Assembly (NCBI GenBank): GCA_040752355.1
Contig: JBFMHE010000002.1
Coordinates: 159,277-223,276 of the forward strand
DNA from: Nitrospirota bacterium
Lineage (GTDB): Bacteria > Nitrospirota > Thermodesulfovibrionia > Thermodesulfovibrionales > Dissulfurispiraceae
DNA: 64,000 nucleotides
Reading direction: 5' to 3'
Of the stretch, positions 27,360 through 36,995 are shown piece after piece (the stretch's first letter is position 1; each line of letters opens with the position of its first letter). The notes under the pieces were generated by a model. It searched no databases. It saw only the letters and a list, made by a program, of their open reading frames with translations, and was not told the origin of the DNA. Both the position numbers and the translations under genes were made by a program.

Positions 27360-27484
27360 GAATAGAAGTAAGAAGTAAGAAGTAAGAAGTAAGAAGAAGG
27401 GGGAGCTTAGGGGAGTTCTTTTATTCTGGCTCCTGTCTTCATTTCCTACTTCTCAGCTCCCACTTCTCACTTCTCAGTTCTTGC
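27360..27484. repeat. Intergenic quasi-palindrome, family D (GAAGTAA words)
   Basis: The left arm (27364-27399) is a tandem of AAGTAAG units; the right arm (27444-27484) is built of CACTTCTC/CTACTTCTCAG units, its degenerate complement. About 45 bases lie between. It fills the gap between tRNA-Gln and the prs ribosome site. The tandem units are too short and the spacing too tight for a CRISPR array. Confidence 0.75.
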
Positions 27485-27512
27485 TTTTAACTTTTCCTTT
27501 CGAGGAGGAACA

Positions 27513-28454
27513 ATGTCTGATCGGATCAAGCTGCTCACCGGAAATGCCAATCGGCCCCTTGCCGCGCAGGTGAGCGGGCATATCGGGGTTCCCCTGACGG
27601 ACACCGTGGTGAACAGGTTCAGTGACGGCGAGATTATGGTCCAGATCAACGAGAACATTCGCGGATGCGATGTCTTCGTCATTCAGCCCACCTCCTCGCC
27701 GGTCAACGAGCATCTCATGGAGCTGCTGCTGATCATCGACGCGCTGAAGCGGGCGTCGGCAAAGCGGATTACCGCCGTCATCCCCTATTACGGGTATGCG
27801 CGCCAGGACAGGAAGGTGCAGCCCCGGGTGCCGATATCGTCAAAACTCGTCGCGGACCTCCTCACCGCTGCGGGGACGAGGAGGGTGCTCACCATCGATC
27901 TGCATGCCGCCCAGATACAGGGATTCTTCGATATACCGGTGGACCACCTCTATGCAGCGCCGGTGCTCCTCGACCACATCAAGAAGAGCGAGTTCAGGGA
28001 CCTCGTCATCGTCTCGCCCGATGCGGGCGGCGTCGAACGGGCGCGCGCCTTTGCAAAGCGGCTCGACGCCTCGCTGGCGATCGTCGACAAGCGGCGCGAG
28101 GCGGCCAACGTCTCCAAAGTCATGCACGTCATCGGTACCGTAAAAGACCGGGATGTCATACTGCTCGATGACATGATCGATACGGCCGGCACCATCACCC
28201 AGGCGGCCCAGGCGCTCGCCGACAACGGCGCCCGACGCGTCTTCGCCGCCTGCTCCCATGCGGTGCTGTCGGGTCCGGCGCTCGAGAGGATAACCGCCTC
28301 GGTGCTGGAGGAGGTCTTGACGACCGATACGATCCCGCTCGACGACAAGGTGAGCGCCTGCAAGAAGCTCACGGTGCTCAGCGTCTCGAAGCTCCTCGCC
28401 GAGGCGATCAAACGGATACACGAGGAGTCGTCGGTAAGCTCGCTGTTCGTATAA
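27513..28454 (+). CDS. prs: Ribose-phosphate pyrophosphokinase
   Basis: A 313-residue PRPP synthetase of standard length. It has the N-terminal TGNANRPLA, the ATP/ribose-phosphate motifs [10 protein letters not shown] (about 91-100) and [16 protein letters not shown], and the PRPP-binding loop [10 protein letters not shown] (about 217-226). It makes phosphoribosyl pyrophosphate for nucleotide, His and Trp synthesis. A strong GAGGAGG site precedes the ATG. It starts the prs-rplY-pth run. Confidence 0.97.
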   Translation: MSDRIKLLTGNANRPLAAQVSGHIGVPLTDTVVNRFSDGEIMVQINENIRGCDVFVIQPTSSPVNEHLMELLLIIDALKRASAKRITAVIPYYGYARQDRKVQPRVPISSKLVADLLTAAGTRRVLTIDLHAAQIQGFFDIPVDHLYAAPVLLDHIKKSEFRDLVIVSPDAGGVERARAFAKRLDASLAIVDKRREAANVSKVMHVIGTVKDRDVILLDDMIDTAGTITQAAQALADNGARRVFAACSHAVLSGPALERITASVLEEVLTTDTIPLDDKVSACKKLTVLSVSKLLAEAIKRIHEESSVSSLFV

Positions 28455-28537
28455 ACGGAGTAATGCCGCGCTGAAGGCCGGGAGCCTGGCGCTCGACGCT
28501 CCAGCGCGATAGACGCACTAATGAAAAAGGAGGAACA

Positions 28538-29182
28538 ATGGAGAGGGTAACTCTGAATGCGGAAAAAAGAGCCCGGTTGGGCAAGGGCGGTGCACGGTCT
28601 CTGCGGAGCAGCGGCGGCATTCCCGCTGTCATGTATAAAGGAGGCGATTCGCTTCCCCTCCAGCTTTCGGGCAAGGAGGTCTCGACCTTTATCGCCAGGA
28701 CCGCGGGAGAGCAGGTGATCGTGAACCTTAGGTTTTCCGATGACACGAAGCAGGCGATCGTGAAGGATTACCAGCTCGATCCCACGACGGGCGGCCTGCT
28801 CCATGTCGATTTCCAGGAGATCTCCGCCTCCGAAACGGTGAGGGTCAGGGTCCATGTGATCGTCAAGGGCGAGGCGATCGGCGTCAAAAGAGATAAGGGC
28901 ATGCTCCAGCACGGCATCAGGGATGTCGAGATCGAGTGCCTGCCTGAGAACATCCCGGGGCACTTCGAGGTGGATGTCACCAGCCTCACCATCGGGCATG
29001 CGCTCCATGTCAGCGACCTGAAGCCGGGCGAGGGTATCCGCCTGCTCACCGACCCGCACGAGGTCCTCGTCTCGGTGGTCGGCGTCAAAGAGGAAGCTGC
29101 GCCGGCAGAAGCGGTTGCCGAAACCGTCGAACCGGAAGTCATAAAGAAGGGCAAGAAGACCGAAGAGGAAGAGAAAAAATAA
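28538..29182 (+). CDS. rplY: 50S ribosomal protein L25 (general stress protein Ctc type)
   Basis: A 214-residue long-form L25. The N-terminal RNA-binding half (ERVTLNAEKRARLGKGGARSLRSSG, in part) contacts 5S rRNA, and the C-terminal TL5/CTC beta domain begins near residue 100 (VRVHVIVKGEAIGVKRDKGML). The last 30 residues are a Glu/Lys-rich tail. A perfect AGGAGG site precedes the ATG. prs-rplY-pth is a widely conserved order. Confidence 0.95.
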   Translation: MERVTLNAEKRARLGKGGARSLRSSGGIPAVMYKGGDSLPLQLSGKEVSTFIARTAGEQVIVNLRFSDDTKQAIVKDYQLDPTTGGLLHVDFQEISASETVRVRVHVIVKGEAIGVKRDKGMLQHGIRDVEIECLPENIPGHFEVDVTSLTIGHALHVSDLKPGEGIRLLTDPHEVLVSVVGVKEEAAPAEAVAETVEPEVIKKGKKTEEEEKK

Positions 29183-29284
29183 GCGTTCACAGCGTACAGC
29201 GTTCATCGCGTTATAGCGTTTATCGCGTTGCAGACATCGTCTTTTACGCTATAACGCTGTACGCCATAACGCGATAAACGCGAT
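29183..29284. repeat. Intergenic quasi-palindrome, family B, abutting the pth start
   Basis: The left arm (29183-29230) uses GCGTTCAC, AGCGTACAGCGTTCATC and GCGTTTATC words; the right arm (about 29255-29284) uses ACGCTATAACGCTGTACGCC and GATAAACGCG. It starts at the rplY stop codon and ends one or two bases before the pth ATG, so the pth translation start region is made entirely of repeat. Confidence 0.8.
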
Positions 29285-29878
29285 ATGTGGATCGTCACGG
29301 GACTCGGCAATCCCGGAACCAAATACACCCGCACACGCCACAACGTAGGCTTCAAGGTCATCGATCATCTCGCAGAGACGTACGGCATGACGCTCGAAGA
29401 AAAGGAACAGTACCGTTTGGGAAGGGGGACTATCGACGGACAGCGGGTGGTACTGCTGGAGCCTTTGACCTTCATGAACAGGAGCGGCACAGCCGTCAAG
29501 CGGGTGCTCAAGCGAGCCGCCTTTTCGTCCGACAATAGAGGGGACGCCTTTATCGTGGTGCATGACGATCTCGACCTCGAAACAGGCGTGGTCAAGATCA
29601 GGAAGGGCGGTTCCTCGGGCGGACACCGGGGGATCGAGTCGATCATGCAGGAGACGGGTACGAGAGACTTCATACGGGTAAAGGTGGGTATCGGCCGCGA
29701 CAGGGCTGTCCCGGTCGAGAAGTATGTCCTCGGTTCTTTCTCTCCGGCCGAATCGCGTCTCATAAAAGATGCTATAATTAGGGCAGCAGAAGCGGTTGCC
29801 GTAATCGTAACCGAGGGAATCGATACAGCGATGAACCGCTATAACCGCCCGGCGCAGCCCGGAAAAGCACGGCTATAG
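29285..29878 (+). CDS. pth: Peptidyl-tRNA hydrolase
   Basis: A 197-residue Pth. Conserved residues are visible: Asn in LGNPGTKY (residue 9), the catalytic His in TRTRHNVGF (residue 20), Asn in TFMNRSG (about 69) and the Asp of HDDLDLE (about 97). It releases tRNA from prematurely dropped peptidyl-tRNA. There is no Shine-Dalgarno sequence before the ATG; the upstream bases belong to the family B repeat, which could fold over the start codon. Confidence 0.95.
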   Translation: MWIVTGLGNPGTKYTRTRHNVGFKVIDHLAETYGMTLEEKEQYRLGRGTIDGQRVVLLEPLTFMNRSGTAVKRVLKRAAFSSDNRGDAFIVVHDDLDLETGVVKIRKGGSSGGHRGIESIMQETGTRDFIRVKVGIGRDRAVPVEKYVLGSFSPAESRLIKDAIIRAAEAVAVIVTEGIDTAMNRYNRPAQPGKARL

Positions 29879-29894
29879 GCGTCAGGCATAGACA

Positions 29895-31391
29895 ATGGAA
29901 ATCGTCACCAAGAACATCGCCGAAGAGACGGTAAGGGCCGATGCGCTCGTCCTCCCCTTTTTCGAGAGCTCGTCTCCCGATGTCTATGCATCTCTCGACG
30001 AGCTCATCGGCGGCCTGATCCGGAAGGTCGTTGCCGCAAAGGAGTTTACCGGCAGGCATGCCCAGGTGTCCCTCCTCCATGTACCGTCGATCAACGCCGA
30101 GCGGATTCTCCTGGTAGGCCTCGGCAAGCAGCAGGACCTCTCTCCCGAACGCCTCAGGCAGGCGGGAGGAAAGGCCTTCCCCTGTCTCAGGTCGCTGGGG
30201 GTCCGCTATGCGGCGCTTTCGACGGCGCTCTTCCGGCAGACCGCCCGGGAGTTCGGCCAGGCGACGAAGGCGGAGTATCCGCAGGTCCTCTATTTCCTCG
30301 AAGGCGGCCTCCTGAGCCTCTACCGGTTTACCCGCTATAAAAAGCCTGACAGCAGCCCTGACGGCAGCAGGCATATCAAAACCGTGACCGTCCTCAGCGA
30401 CGAGCGCGGGCTCCCCCTCAAGGAGCTCCAGGTCGCCGCTGCAGCCGTTGATCGGGCGAGGGATCTCGTCAACACGCCTTCCAATGACCTGACACCGCGC
30501 CTGCTCGCTTCATACGCGAAGGAGCTGGGGGGAAAAGCGCTCAAGGTCAGCATTCTTGATGAGAAGGAGTGCATCAAGGAAGGTATGGGAGCATACCTCT
30601 CCGTTGCCCAGGGATCGAACGAGCCCGCACGGTTCGTCGTTCTCGAATACAAAAAAGGAAAGGGCGCTCCCGTCGTCCTCATCGGCAAGTCGGTCACCTT
30701 CGACAGCGGCGGTATTTCGATAAAACCTGCCGAAGGGATGGAGAAGATGAAGTACGATATGGCCGGCGGCGCAGCGGTGCTCGCAGTGATGAAGGCCGTT
30801 GCCGAGCTGCAGTTGCCGGTCAACGTGGTCGGCATCCTCCCGGCCGCCGAGAACCTGCCGGGCGGCAGGGCATCGAAGCCGGGAGACGTGGTCCGGGCGC
30901 TCAGCGGCAAGACGATCGAGATCATCAGCACCGATGCCGAGGGACGGCTTACGCTTGCAGATTCGCTCGGCTATGCAATAAAATACTACAAGCCGCAGGG
31001 GATCATCGATATCGCGACCCTCACCGGCGCCTGCTCCATCGCCCTCGGCGGCGAGGCGATCGCCATGATGGGGACCGGCGCCGAGCTGATGGAGCGCCTG
31101 AAGCGCTCGGCGGACGAGACAGGCGAGAGGGTCTGGCAGATGCCCCTGTACGACGAATACAAGGAATACCTGAAGAGCGATGTGGCGGATATGAAGAACG
31201 CCGGGGGAAGAAAGGGGTCCCTCGTTGCCGCGGGGTATTTCCTTAAAGAGTTTGCGGGCGATGTCCCCTGGGTGCATCTCGATATAGCGGGGACCGCCTG
31301 GAACGACAAGGACAAGCCCTATCTGCCGAAGGGCGCTTCGGGGATCGGCGTCAGGCTGCTGCTCAATCTCCTTACGGGGCTTCGCCCCTGA
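29895..31391 (+). CDS. pepA: Leucyl aminopeptidase
   Basis: A 498-residue M17 aminopeptidase of typical length. The two-metal active site segments are present: GKSVTFDSGGISIKP (about 263-277), YDMAGGAAV (about 287) and TDAEGRLTLADSLGY (about 345). The signature normally reads NTDAEGRL; here the first residue is Ser. It removes N-terminal residues from peptides. It follows pth by 16 bases with only a weak ribosome site (CAGG). Confidence 0.95.
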   Translation: MEIVTKNIAEETVRADALVLPFFESSSPDVYASLDELIGGLIRKVVAAKEFTGRHAQVSLLHVPSINAERILLVGLGKQQDLSPERLRQAGGKAFPCLRSLGVRYAALSTALFRQTAREFGQATKAEYPQVLYFLEGGLLSLYRFTRYKKPDSSPDGSRHIKTVTVLSDERGLPLKELQVAAAAVDRARDLVNTPSNDLTPRLLASYAKELGGKALKVSILDEKECIKEGMGAYLSVAQGSNEPARFVVLEYKKGKGAPVVLIGKSVTFDSGGISIKPAEGMEKMKYDMAGGAAVLAVMKAVAELQLPVNVVGILPAAENLPGGRASKPGDVVRALSGKTIEIISTDAEGRLTLADSLGYAIKYYKPQGIIDIATLTGACSIALGGEAIAMMGTGAELMERLKRSADETGERVWQMPLYDEYKEYLKSDVADMKNAGGRKGSLVAAGYFLKEFAGDVPWVHLDIAGTAWNDKDKPYLPKGASGIGVRLLLNLLTGLRP

Positions 31392-31453
31392 AAACGAAGA
31401 GTGTCGACCGCCGGCAGAGCGCCTGCTCCCGGCTGGTGAGAGGTTTCGGAAAG

Positions 31454-32137
31454 ATGCATTATATACTGATCGTGCTCGGCGTGCTGCTCGTCCCTTCCGC
31501 TGCTTTTGCCTGGGGTCCCCTGACGCACATGTACCTCGGAAACGAGCTCTTCGCGTATGCGCCGCTCCTTCCCGCGGGACTGGTCGCGCTCATACGCAAA
31601 TACCGGCAGGATTTCCTCTACGGCAACCTGATGGCCGATACGATCATCGGGAAGAAGTACCTCCCCGACCACAAGAGCTCACACAACTGGGACGTCGCCC
31701 TCGGCCTGCTCGACCAGGCGAAGAAGGGGCCCAAGCGGGCCTTTGCCTACGGCTACCTGAGCCACCTCGCCGCCGATACCGTAGCCCACGAGACCCTTAC
31801 CGAAGACGCCCTCGATGTGGAGCATACCTGGCTCGAGCTCAAGGCAGACAGCATGATCGACAAGGTCTACTGGCTCCAATCCGTAACGATCAGCAAGGCG
31901 GTGCAGCAGCGGAACGACCAGTTCCTCGCGGGCTCGCTCGACAGCTATATCTTCTCGTTCAATATGAACAAGAGAATCTACAAGAGCATCGTGTTCCTCT
32001 CGCTGCTGAACAAACGGCGGAAGCGCGGGATCGACAAGGAGCAGATCGTACAGCTCCATGACGAGTCGATAACGAGGATGATCGACCTGCTGAAGAACGG
32101 CGAAGATGCCGAGGTGCTCAAGAAAAGCCCCCTCTAA
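31454..32137 (+). CDS. Exported zinc-dependent phospholipase C-like protein
   Basis: About 227 residues with a clean signal peptide (MHYILIVLGVLLVPSAAFA) cut just before Trp-Gly-Pro-Leu-Thr-His. An N-terminal Trp exposed by cleavage, followed by His residues (SSHNWD, YLSHLAADTVAHE, DVEHTW), is the zinc-site layout of the Zn-dependent phospholipase C family (PF00882 type). Substrate is unknown; a periplasmic lipid or nucleotide phosphoesterase is likely. The ATG at 31454 is preferred to a GTG at 31436, which has no ribosome site. Confidence 0.75.
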   Translation: MHYILIVLGVLLVPSAAFAWGPLTHMYLGNELFAYAPLLPAGLVALIRKYRQDFLYGNLMADTIIGKKYLPDHKSSHNWDVALGLLDQAKKGPKRAFAYGYLSHLAADTVAHETLTEDALDVEHTWLELKADSMIDKVYWLQSVTISKAVQQRNDQFLAGSLDSYIFSFNMNKRIYKSIVFLSLLNKRRKRGIDKEQIVQLHDESITRMIDLLKNGEDAEVLKKSPL

Positions 32138-32141
32138 ACTA

Positions 32142-32265
32142 CCGTACTGCGTACCGCGTGATGCGTAAAACACACAAGAGAGAGCACGATTGTCACCTGC
32201 CATGTGTTATTCTTGACGCAGTATGTTTTTTTAACGCATCACGCATCACGCATTACGTATCACGG
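32142..32265. repeat. Intergenic quasi-palindrome, family A, abutting the moeA start
   Basis: The left arm (32142-32172) reads CCGTACTGCGTACC, GCGTGATGCGTAA; the right arm (32231-32265) reads AACGCATCACGCATCACGCA and TTACGTATCACGG. It starts a few bases after the phospholipase-like stop and ends about eight bases before the moeA ATG. Translated, it forms a false N-terminal extension of MoeA. Confidence 0.8.
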
Positions 32266-32272
32266 TCGACCG

Positions 32273-33511
32273 ATGTTCGATAAGCAGTATCTCCTCCCCG
32301 CCGAAGCGCTGCAGCGCGTTCTGGATTCCCTCCGGGGAGACCCGCCGGAGCGGGAGCGGTGCGGCCTCCCGCAGTGCTACGGCCGCATTCTTGCCGATGA
32401 CATCGTATCCTCCGAAGACCTTCCCGCGTTCTCACGCTCCACGGTCGACGGCTATGCCGTGGCCGCCGTCGATACCTTCGGCGCCAAGGAGACCGCGCCG
32501 GCGTATATGACGCTCCTCGAGGACGAGGTGCTCATGGGCGCGGCGCCGGCCTTCGCGCTCAGGAGGGGAGAAGCGGCGAAGATCCCGACAGGGGGGATGC
32601 TGCCCACGGGCGCCGATGCCGTGGTCATGCTCGAATACGTCCAGACGGTGTCTGATGATATGATCGAGGTGCTCCGTCCGGCGGCCCCGACCGAAAACGT
32701 GATACAGCGGGGAGAGGATGTGCGCGCGGGCGCTGCGGTCCTGACACGCGGCCGCCGGCTGCGGGCGCAGGACGCCGGCGCCCTTGCAGGAATAGGAGTA
32801 ACGGAGATAGAGGTCTTCAGGAAGCCCGTGGTCTCGATCGTCTCTACCGGCGACGAGATCGTTCCGCCGGACCGCCCCCTCCAGCCGGGACAGGTCAGGG
32901 ACATCAATTCCTATACGCTGGCGGGCCTTATCGCCGAACACGGCGGCGTCCCGGTCAAAAAGGGGATATTCAGGGACGAGTATGGACTGATACGGAAGGC
33001 CATGCAGGAAGCGGTGCAGGATGCGGATATGGTGCTCGTCAGCGGCGGCACCTCGGCAGGCACGAAAGACATGACCGCCCTCATCATCAACGATATGGGC
33101 GCCCCGGGCGTGCTGTTCCACGGCGTTGCCCTGAAGCCCGGCAAGCCGATGATCGGGGGCGTGGTGAACAACACGCCGGTCCTGGGACTCCCGGGGCATC
33201 CTGCCGCTGCCGTCGTCTGCTTCGACCTCTTCATACGTCCCCTTCTGGAACGCCTGAGCGGCCACGCGCCGTGCAGTCCGTACGCACGGACCGTCAGGGC
33301 CTCCATGGCGAAGAGCATCGCTTCGGCTGCAGGAAGAGAGGACCACATACGGGTCGCCCTCGAGAGGCAGGGGGGTGCGCTTATCGCGGTCCCGGTCCTC
33401 GGGAAATCGGGTCTCATCACGACGCTGGTGAAGGCGGACGGCGTGGTGAGGATAGCCCCCGAACAGCTGGGGCTCGATGCAGGCGAAAAGGTCACGGTAA
33501 CGTTATTCTGA
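32273..33511 (+). CDS. moeA: Molybdopterin molybdenumtransferase MoeA
   Basis: A 412-residue MoeA from the ATG at 32273. The segments FSRSTVDGYAVAAVD (about 46), PTGGMLPTGADAVVMLEY (about 103), VSTGDEIVPP (about 188) and GLPGHPAAAVVCF (about 304) are characteristic. It inserts molybdate into adenylated molybdopterin, for enzymes such as nitrate or formate oxidoreductases. The frame is open to 32204 but that part is only translated repeat. The ATG has no good Shine-Dalgarno sequence. Confidence 0.94.
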   Translation: MFDKQYLLPAEALQRVLDSLRGDPPERERCGLPQCYGRILADDIVSSEDLPAFSRSTVDGYAVAAVDTFGAKETAPAYMTLLEDEVLMGAAPAFALRRGEAAKIPTGGMLPTGADAVVMLEYVQTVSDDMIEVLRPAAPTENVIQRGEDVRAGAAVLTRGRRLRAQDAGALAGIGVTEIEVFRKPVVSIVSTGDEIVPPDRPLQPGQVRDINSYTLAGLIAEHGGVPVKKGIFRDEYGLIRKAMQEAVQDADMVLVSGGTSAGTKDMTALIINDMGAPGVLFHGVALKPGKPMIGGVVNNTPVLGLPGHPAAAVVCFDLFIRPLLERLSGHAPCSPYARTVRASMAKSIASAAGREDHIRVALERQGGALIAVPVLGKSGLITTLVKADGVVRIAPEQLGLDAGEKVTVTLF

Positions 33512-33540
33512 ACGCTGTGGATGATGAGGAGCGGAAGCGC

Positions 33541-34869
<1,329 letters not shown>

Positions 34870-34890
34870 GCGCCCGCGCCTCTCTCCTCT

Positions 34891-34920
34891 GGAATTATTC
34901 CCTATCTCTGGAACAACTCC
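34891..34920 (+). promoter_or_regulatory. Tandem upstream activator sites of the sigma-54 promoter
   Basis: Two similar half-palindromic sites, GGAATTATTCC (34891-34901) and GGAACAACTCC (34910-34920), both preceded by TCTCT. Their centres are 19 bases apart and about 90-110 bases upstream of the predicted transcription start, the usual place for NtrC-type activator sites. Binding of the neighbouring regulator is inferred. Confidence 0.5.
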
Positions 34921-34976
34921 CCACCTCTCTTCATCGTGCCCGGTTATAACTGCCTGAAAACCAAAGAAACGATTTC

Positions 34977-34992
34977 TGGCATCCTCTTTGCA
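34977..34992 (+). promoter_or_regulatory. Sigma-54 promoter (-24/-12) for the chemoreceptor unit
   Basis: TGGCATCCTCTTTGCA matches the consensus TGGCAY-N5-TTGCA, with the invariant GG (34978-34979) and GC (34990-34991) at the required distance. Transcription would start near 35003, ahead of the 22-codon ORF and the chemoreceptor gene. Confidence 0.85.
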
Positions 34993-35037
34993 ATTCCTTC
35001 GCTGTCAGGTCGGAAGGAAGAGGCAAAGGAGGACAGC

Positions 35038-35106
35038 ATGAAATGCCTGCACTTCATCGAAGACTGCCGGGCGCCTGTATTGCCGAGGCGTCGCCGGCTC
35101 GAATAA
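35038..35106 (+). CDS. 22-residue ORF under sigma-54 control
   Basis: ATG at 35038, five bases after a perfect AAGGAGG, opens a frame of 22 codons ([10 protein letters not shown]...RRRRLE) that ends 20 bases before the chemoreceptor start. It is the first ORF on the predicted transcript. The sequence has two Cys and a basic Arg cluster near the C-terminus. Nothing similar is known to me. It could be a leader peptide that couples or controls translation of the chemoreceptor, or a small protein in its own right. Confidence 0.5.
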   Translation: MKCLHFIEDCRAPVLPRRRRLE

Positions 35107-35125
35107 ACCCCAAAGGAGAGAGGTA

Positions 35126-36754
35126 ATGCTGCGTATCAACCAGGTCAGGATAGGAAAGAGGCTGGGAGTGAGCTTCGCACTGCTGCTCTCGCTCATGGTC
35201 ATAGTCGCTCTAATAGGGTTTATGGATATGAGCCGGATGCAGCAGGCGATGGACGATGTCCTCCATGAGCATGTAAAGGAGATGGGCCTGCTGCAGGATA
35301 TGTCCGCATCGGTGCATGTCATCGCGCGTGTTGCGAGGACAATAGTGCTCTTGCACGACGATGCCGCTATGCGGGCCGAGAGAGAGAAGATCGACGCGGC
35401 GCGCAGCCGATACCAGAAGGCATGGGGAGAGCTCGAAAAGCTGCCGGCTGACCCGCAGGACAGGGAGCAGCGGGTCCGGCTGAAAGAGGCGCTCGCCGCT
35501 GCGCGGCCTTTGACGGATAAGGCGCTCGACCTCGCTTTTTCCCATAGAGACGCAGAGGCGGTTCAGGTCATCCTGCGGGAGGCAGGGCCCGCTACCCAGA
35601 AGCTGCAGGACCTGCTCGAAGAGAACATTCATCTTCAGACCGAGCAGAGCAGGCGGACCGAGGAGCAGATGGACAGGAGTGCAACCCGGGCGAAGATGCT
35701 CCTCCTCATCATAAGCGGCATCGCGCTCGCCGTCGGTGCGTTCCTTGCATACTACATAGCCCATAGCATAACGGCGCCTCTGGGCGAGGCGACGAGGGTC
35801 TCGCAGCAGCTGGCGGGGGGCGATTTGAGCGTACATATCGTGGCCGAGGGGAGCGACGAGGCAGGCCAGCTGCTTTCCTCGATGAGCGCCATGTCGGAAA
35901 GGCTGAAAGATATCATCGCCGATATAAAATCCACCGCCGATAACGTCGCTTCGGCGAGCCAGCAGCTGAGCGCCAGCTCGGAGCAGATGTCGCGGGGCGT
36001 CACCGAGCAGTCTTCCCGCTCATCGCAGATCGCCACCTCCTCGGAAGAGATGTCGCAGACCGTGGTCGACGTAGCGAAGAACGCTTCCGAGATCGCCTCC
36101 TCCGCGCTCGATACGACCAGGATCGCCCAGGAAGGCGAGACGATCGTGAGCAAGGCGGTCGACGAGGTGAAGGCGATCGCGACCACGGTGGGTGAGTCTG
36201 CCCAGCTCATGACCTCCCTCGGCGAGCGCTCGAAGCAGATCGGCGAGATCGTCAGGACGATCCAGGATATAGCGGACCAGACGAACCTGCTGGCATTGAA
36301 CGCGGCGATCGAGGCGGCGAGGGCAGGGGAGCAGGGCAGAGGCTTTGCCGTGGTCGCCGACGAGGTCAGAAAGCTCGCCGAACGCACGGCCCAGGCCACC
36401 TCCGAGATCGGCGGCATGATAACGGCTATTCAGGACGAAGTGGGGAAGGCGGTGGCCTCCATGGAGGAGGGCACCAAGCGGGTCGGCATCGGCGTCGACT
36501 ACGCCACCAGGGCGGGCGGGGCGCTGAGCGGTATCGTCGCGAGCGTCAACGGCCTGCAGTCGATGGTGCAGCAGATCGCCTCGGCCACGGAGCAGATGTC
36601 GACCGTCTCCGAGCAGATCAGCGGCGACATAGAGGCGGTCGCTTCGGTATCGAGAGAGACCTCGTCGAGCTCAGGACAGATCGCCCAGTCCGCCTCCGAC
36701 CTGGCACGGCTTTCGACGAAGCTCGCGGAGATCGTAGGACAGTTCAGAGTTTGA
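35126..36754 (+). CDS. Methyl-accepting chemotaxis protein
   Basis: A 542-residue chemoreceptor. TM1 ([20 protein letters not shown]) and TM2 ([22 protein letters not shown], about residue 195) bracket a four-helix-bundle sensor domain; HAMP follows, then the long coiled-coil signalling domain. The kinase-binding tip [22 protein letters not shown] is canonical, as is the following [13 protein letters not shown]. It should steer CheA activity. The gene is downstream of the sigma-54 promoter at 34977. No CheA, CheW or CheY gene is in the window. Confidence 0.95.
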   Translation: MLRINQVRIGKRLGVSFALLLSLMVIVALIGFMDMSRMQQAMDDVLHEHVKEMGLLQDMSASVHVIARVARTIVLLHDDAAMRAEREKIDAARSRYQKAWGELEKLPADPQDREQRVRLKEALAAARPLTDKALDLAFSHRDAEAVQVILREAGPATQKLQDLLEENIHLQTEQSRRTEEQMDRSATRAKMLLLIISGIALAVGAFLAYYIAHSITAPLGEATRVSQQLAGGDLSVHIVAEGSDEAGQLLSSMSAMSERLKDIIADIKSTADNVASASQQLSASSEQMSRGVTEQSSRSSQIATSSEEMSQTVVDVAKNASEIASSALDTTRIAQEGETIVSKAVDEVKAIATTVGESAQLMTSLGERSKQIGEIVRTIQDIADQTNLLALNAAIEAARAGEQGRGFAVVADEVRKLAERTAQATSEIGGMITAIQDEVGKAVASMEEGTKRVGIGVDYATRAGGALSGIVASVNGLQSMVQQIASATEQMSTVSEQISGDIEAVASVSRETSSSSGQIAQSASDLARLSTKLAEIVGQFRV

Positions 36755-36995
36755 AGACAGGTATCTGTTAAGGATGAGAAAAGGAAATAACGCGGCGGAC
36801 AGGGTACCATAACGTGGCAGGATCATCTCTTCACCCGGCGATAACAGGATGCAGCCTCCGGACTCGCTCCGGAGGCTGCGGAGAGGGGGCCCCTGCATAC
36901 TCCCCCCAAGCAGCGGGCTCCCCTCTCTTTATTCCACGGGGGAGCACGTTCGAGCCCCGGGGCTCCGTATCGCTGCGTGCCGGTGAACAGGGGTC
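36755..36995. other. Intergenic gap with a strong hairpin
   Basis: GCAGCCTCCGGA-CTCGC-TCCGGAGGCTGC (36851-36879) is a perfect 12-bp stem. No T-tract follows, so it is either a transcription pause/RNA processing element or a binding site. The remainder of the gap shows no ORF or promoter I can support. Confidence 0.55.

Noticed and set aside
27360..27484. Possible CRISPR array
   Set aside because: Repeat units of 7-8 bases with no spacers, and no cas genes in the window.
32204..32272. N-terminal extension of MoeA
   Set aside because: The 23 extra codons are translation of the family A repeat; homologues start at the MFDKQYLL-equivalent position.
33271..33540. Upstream extension of the NtrC-type regulator
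   Set aside because: The frame lies inside moeA in another phase; the receiver domain and a GAGGAG site define the start at 33541.
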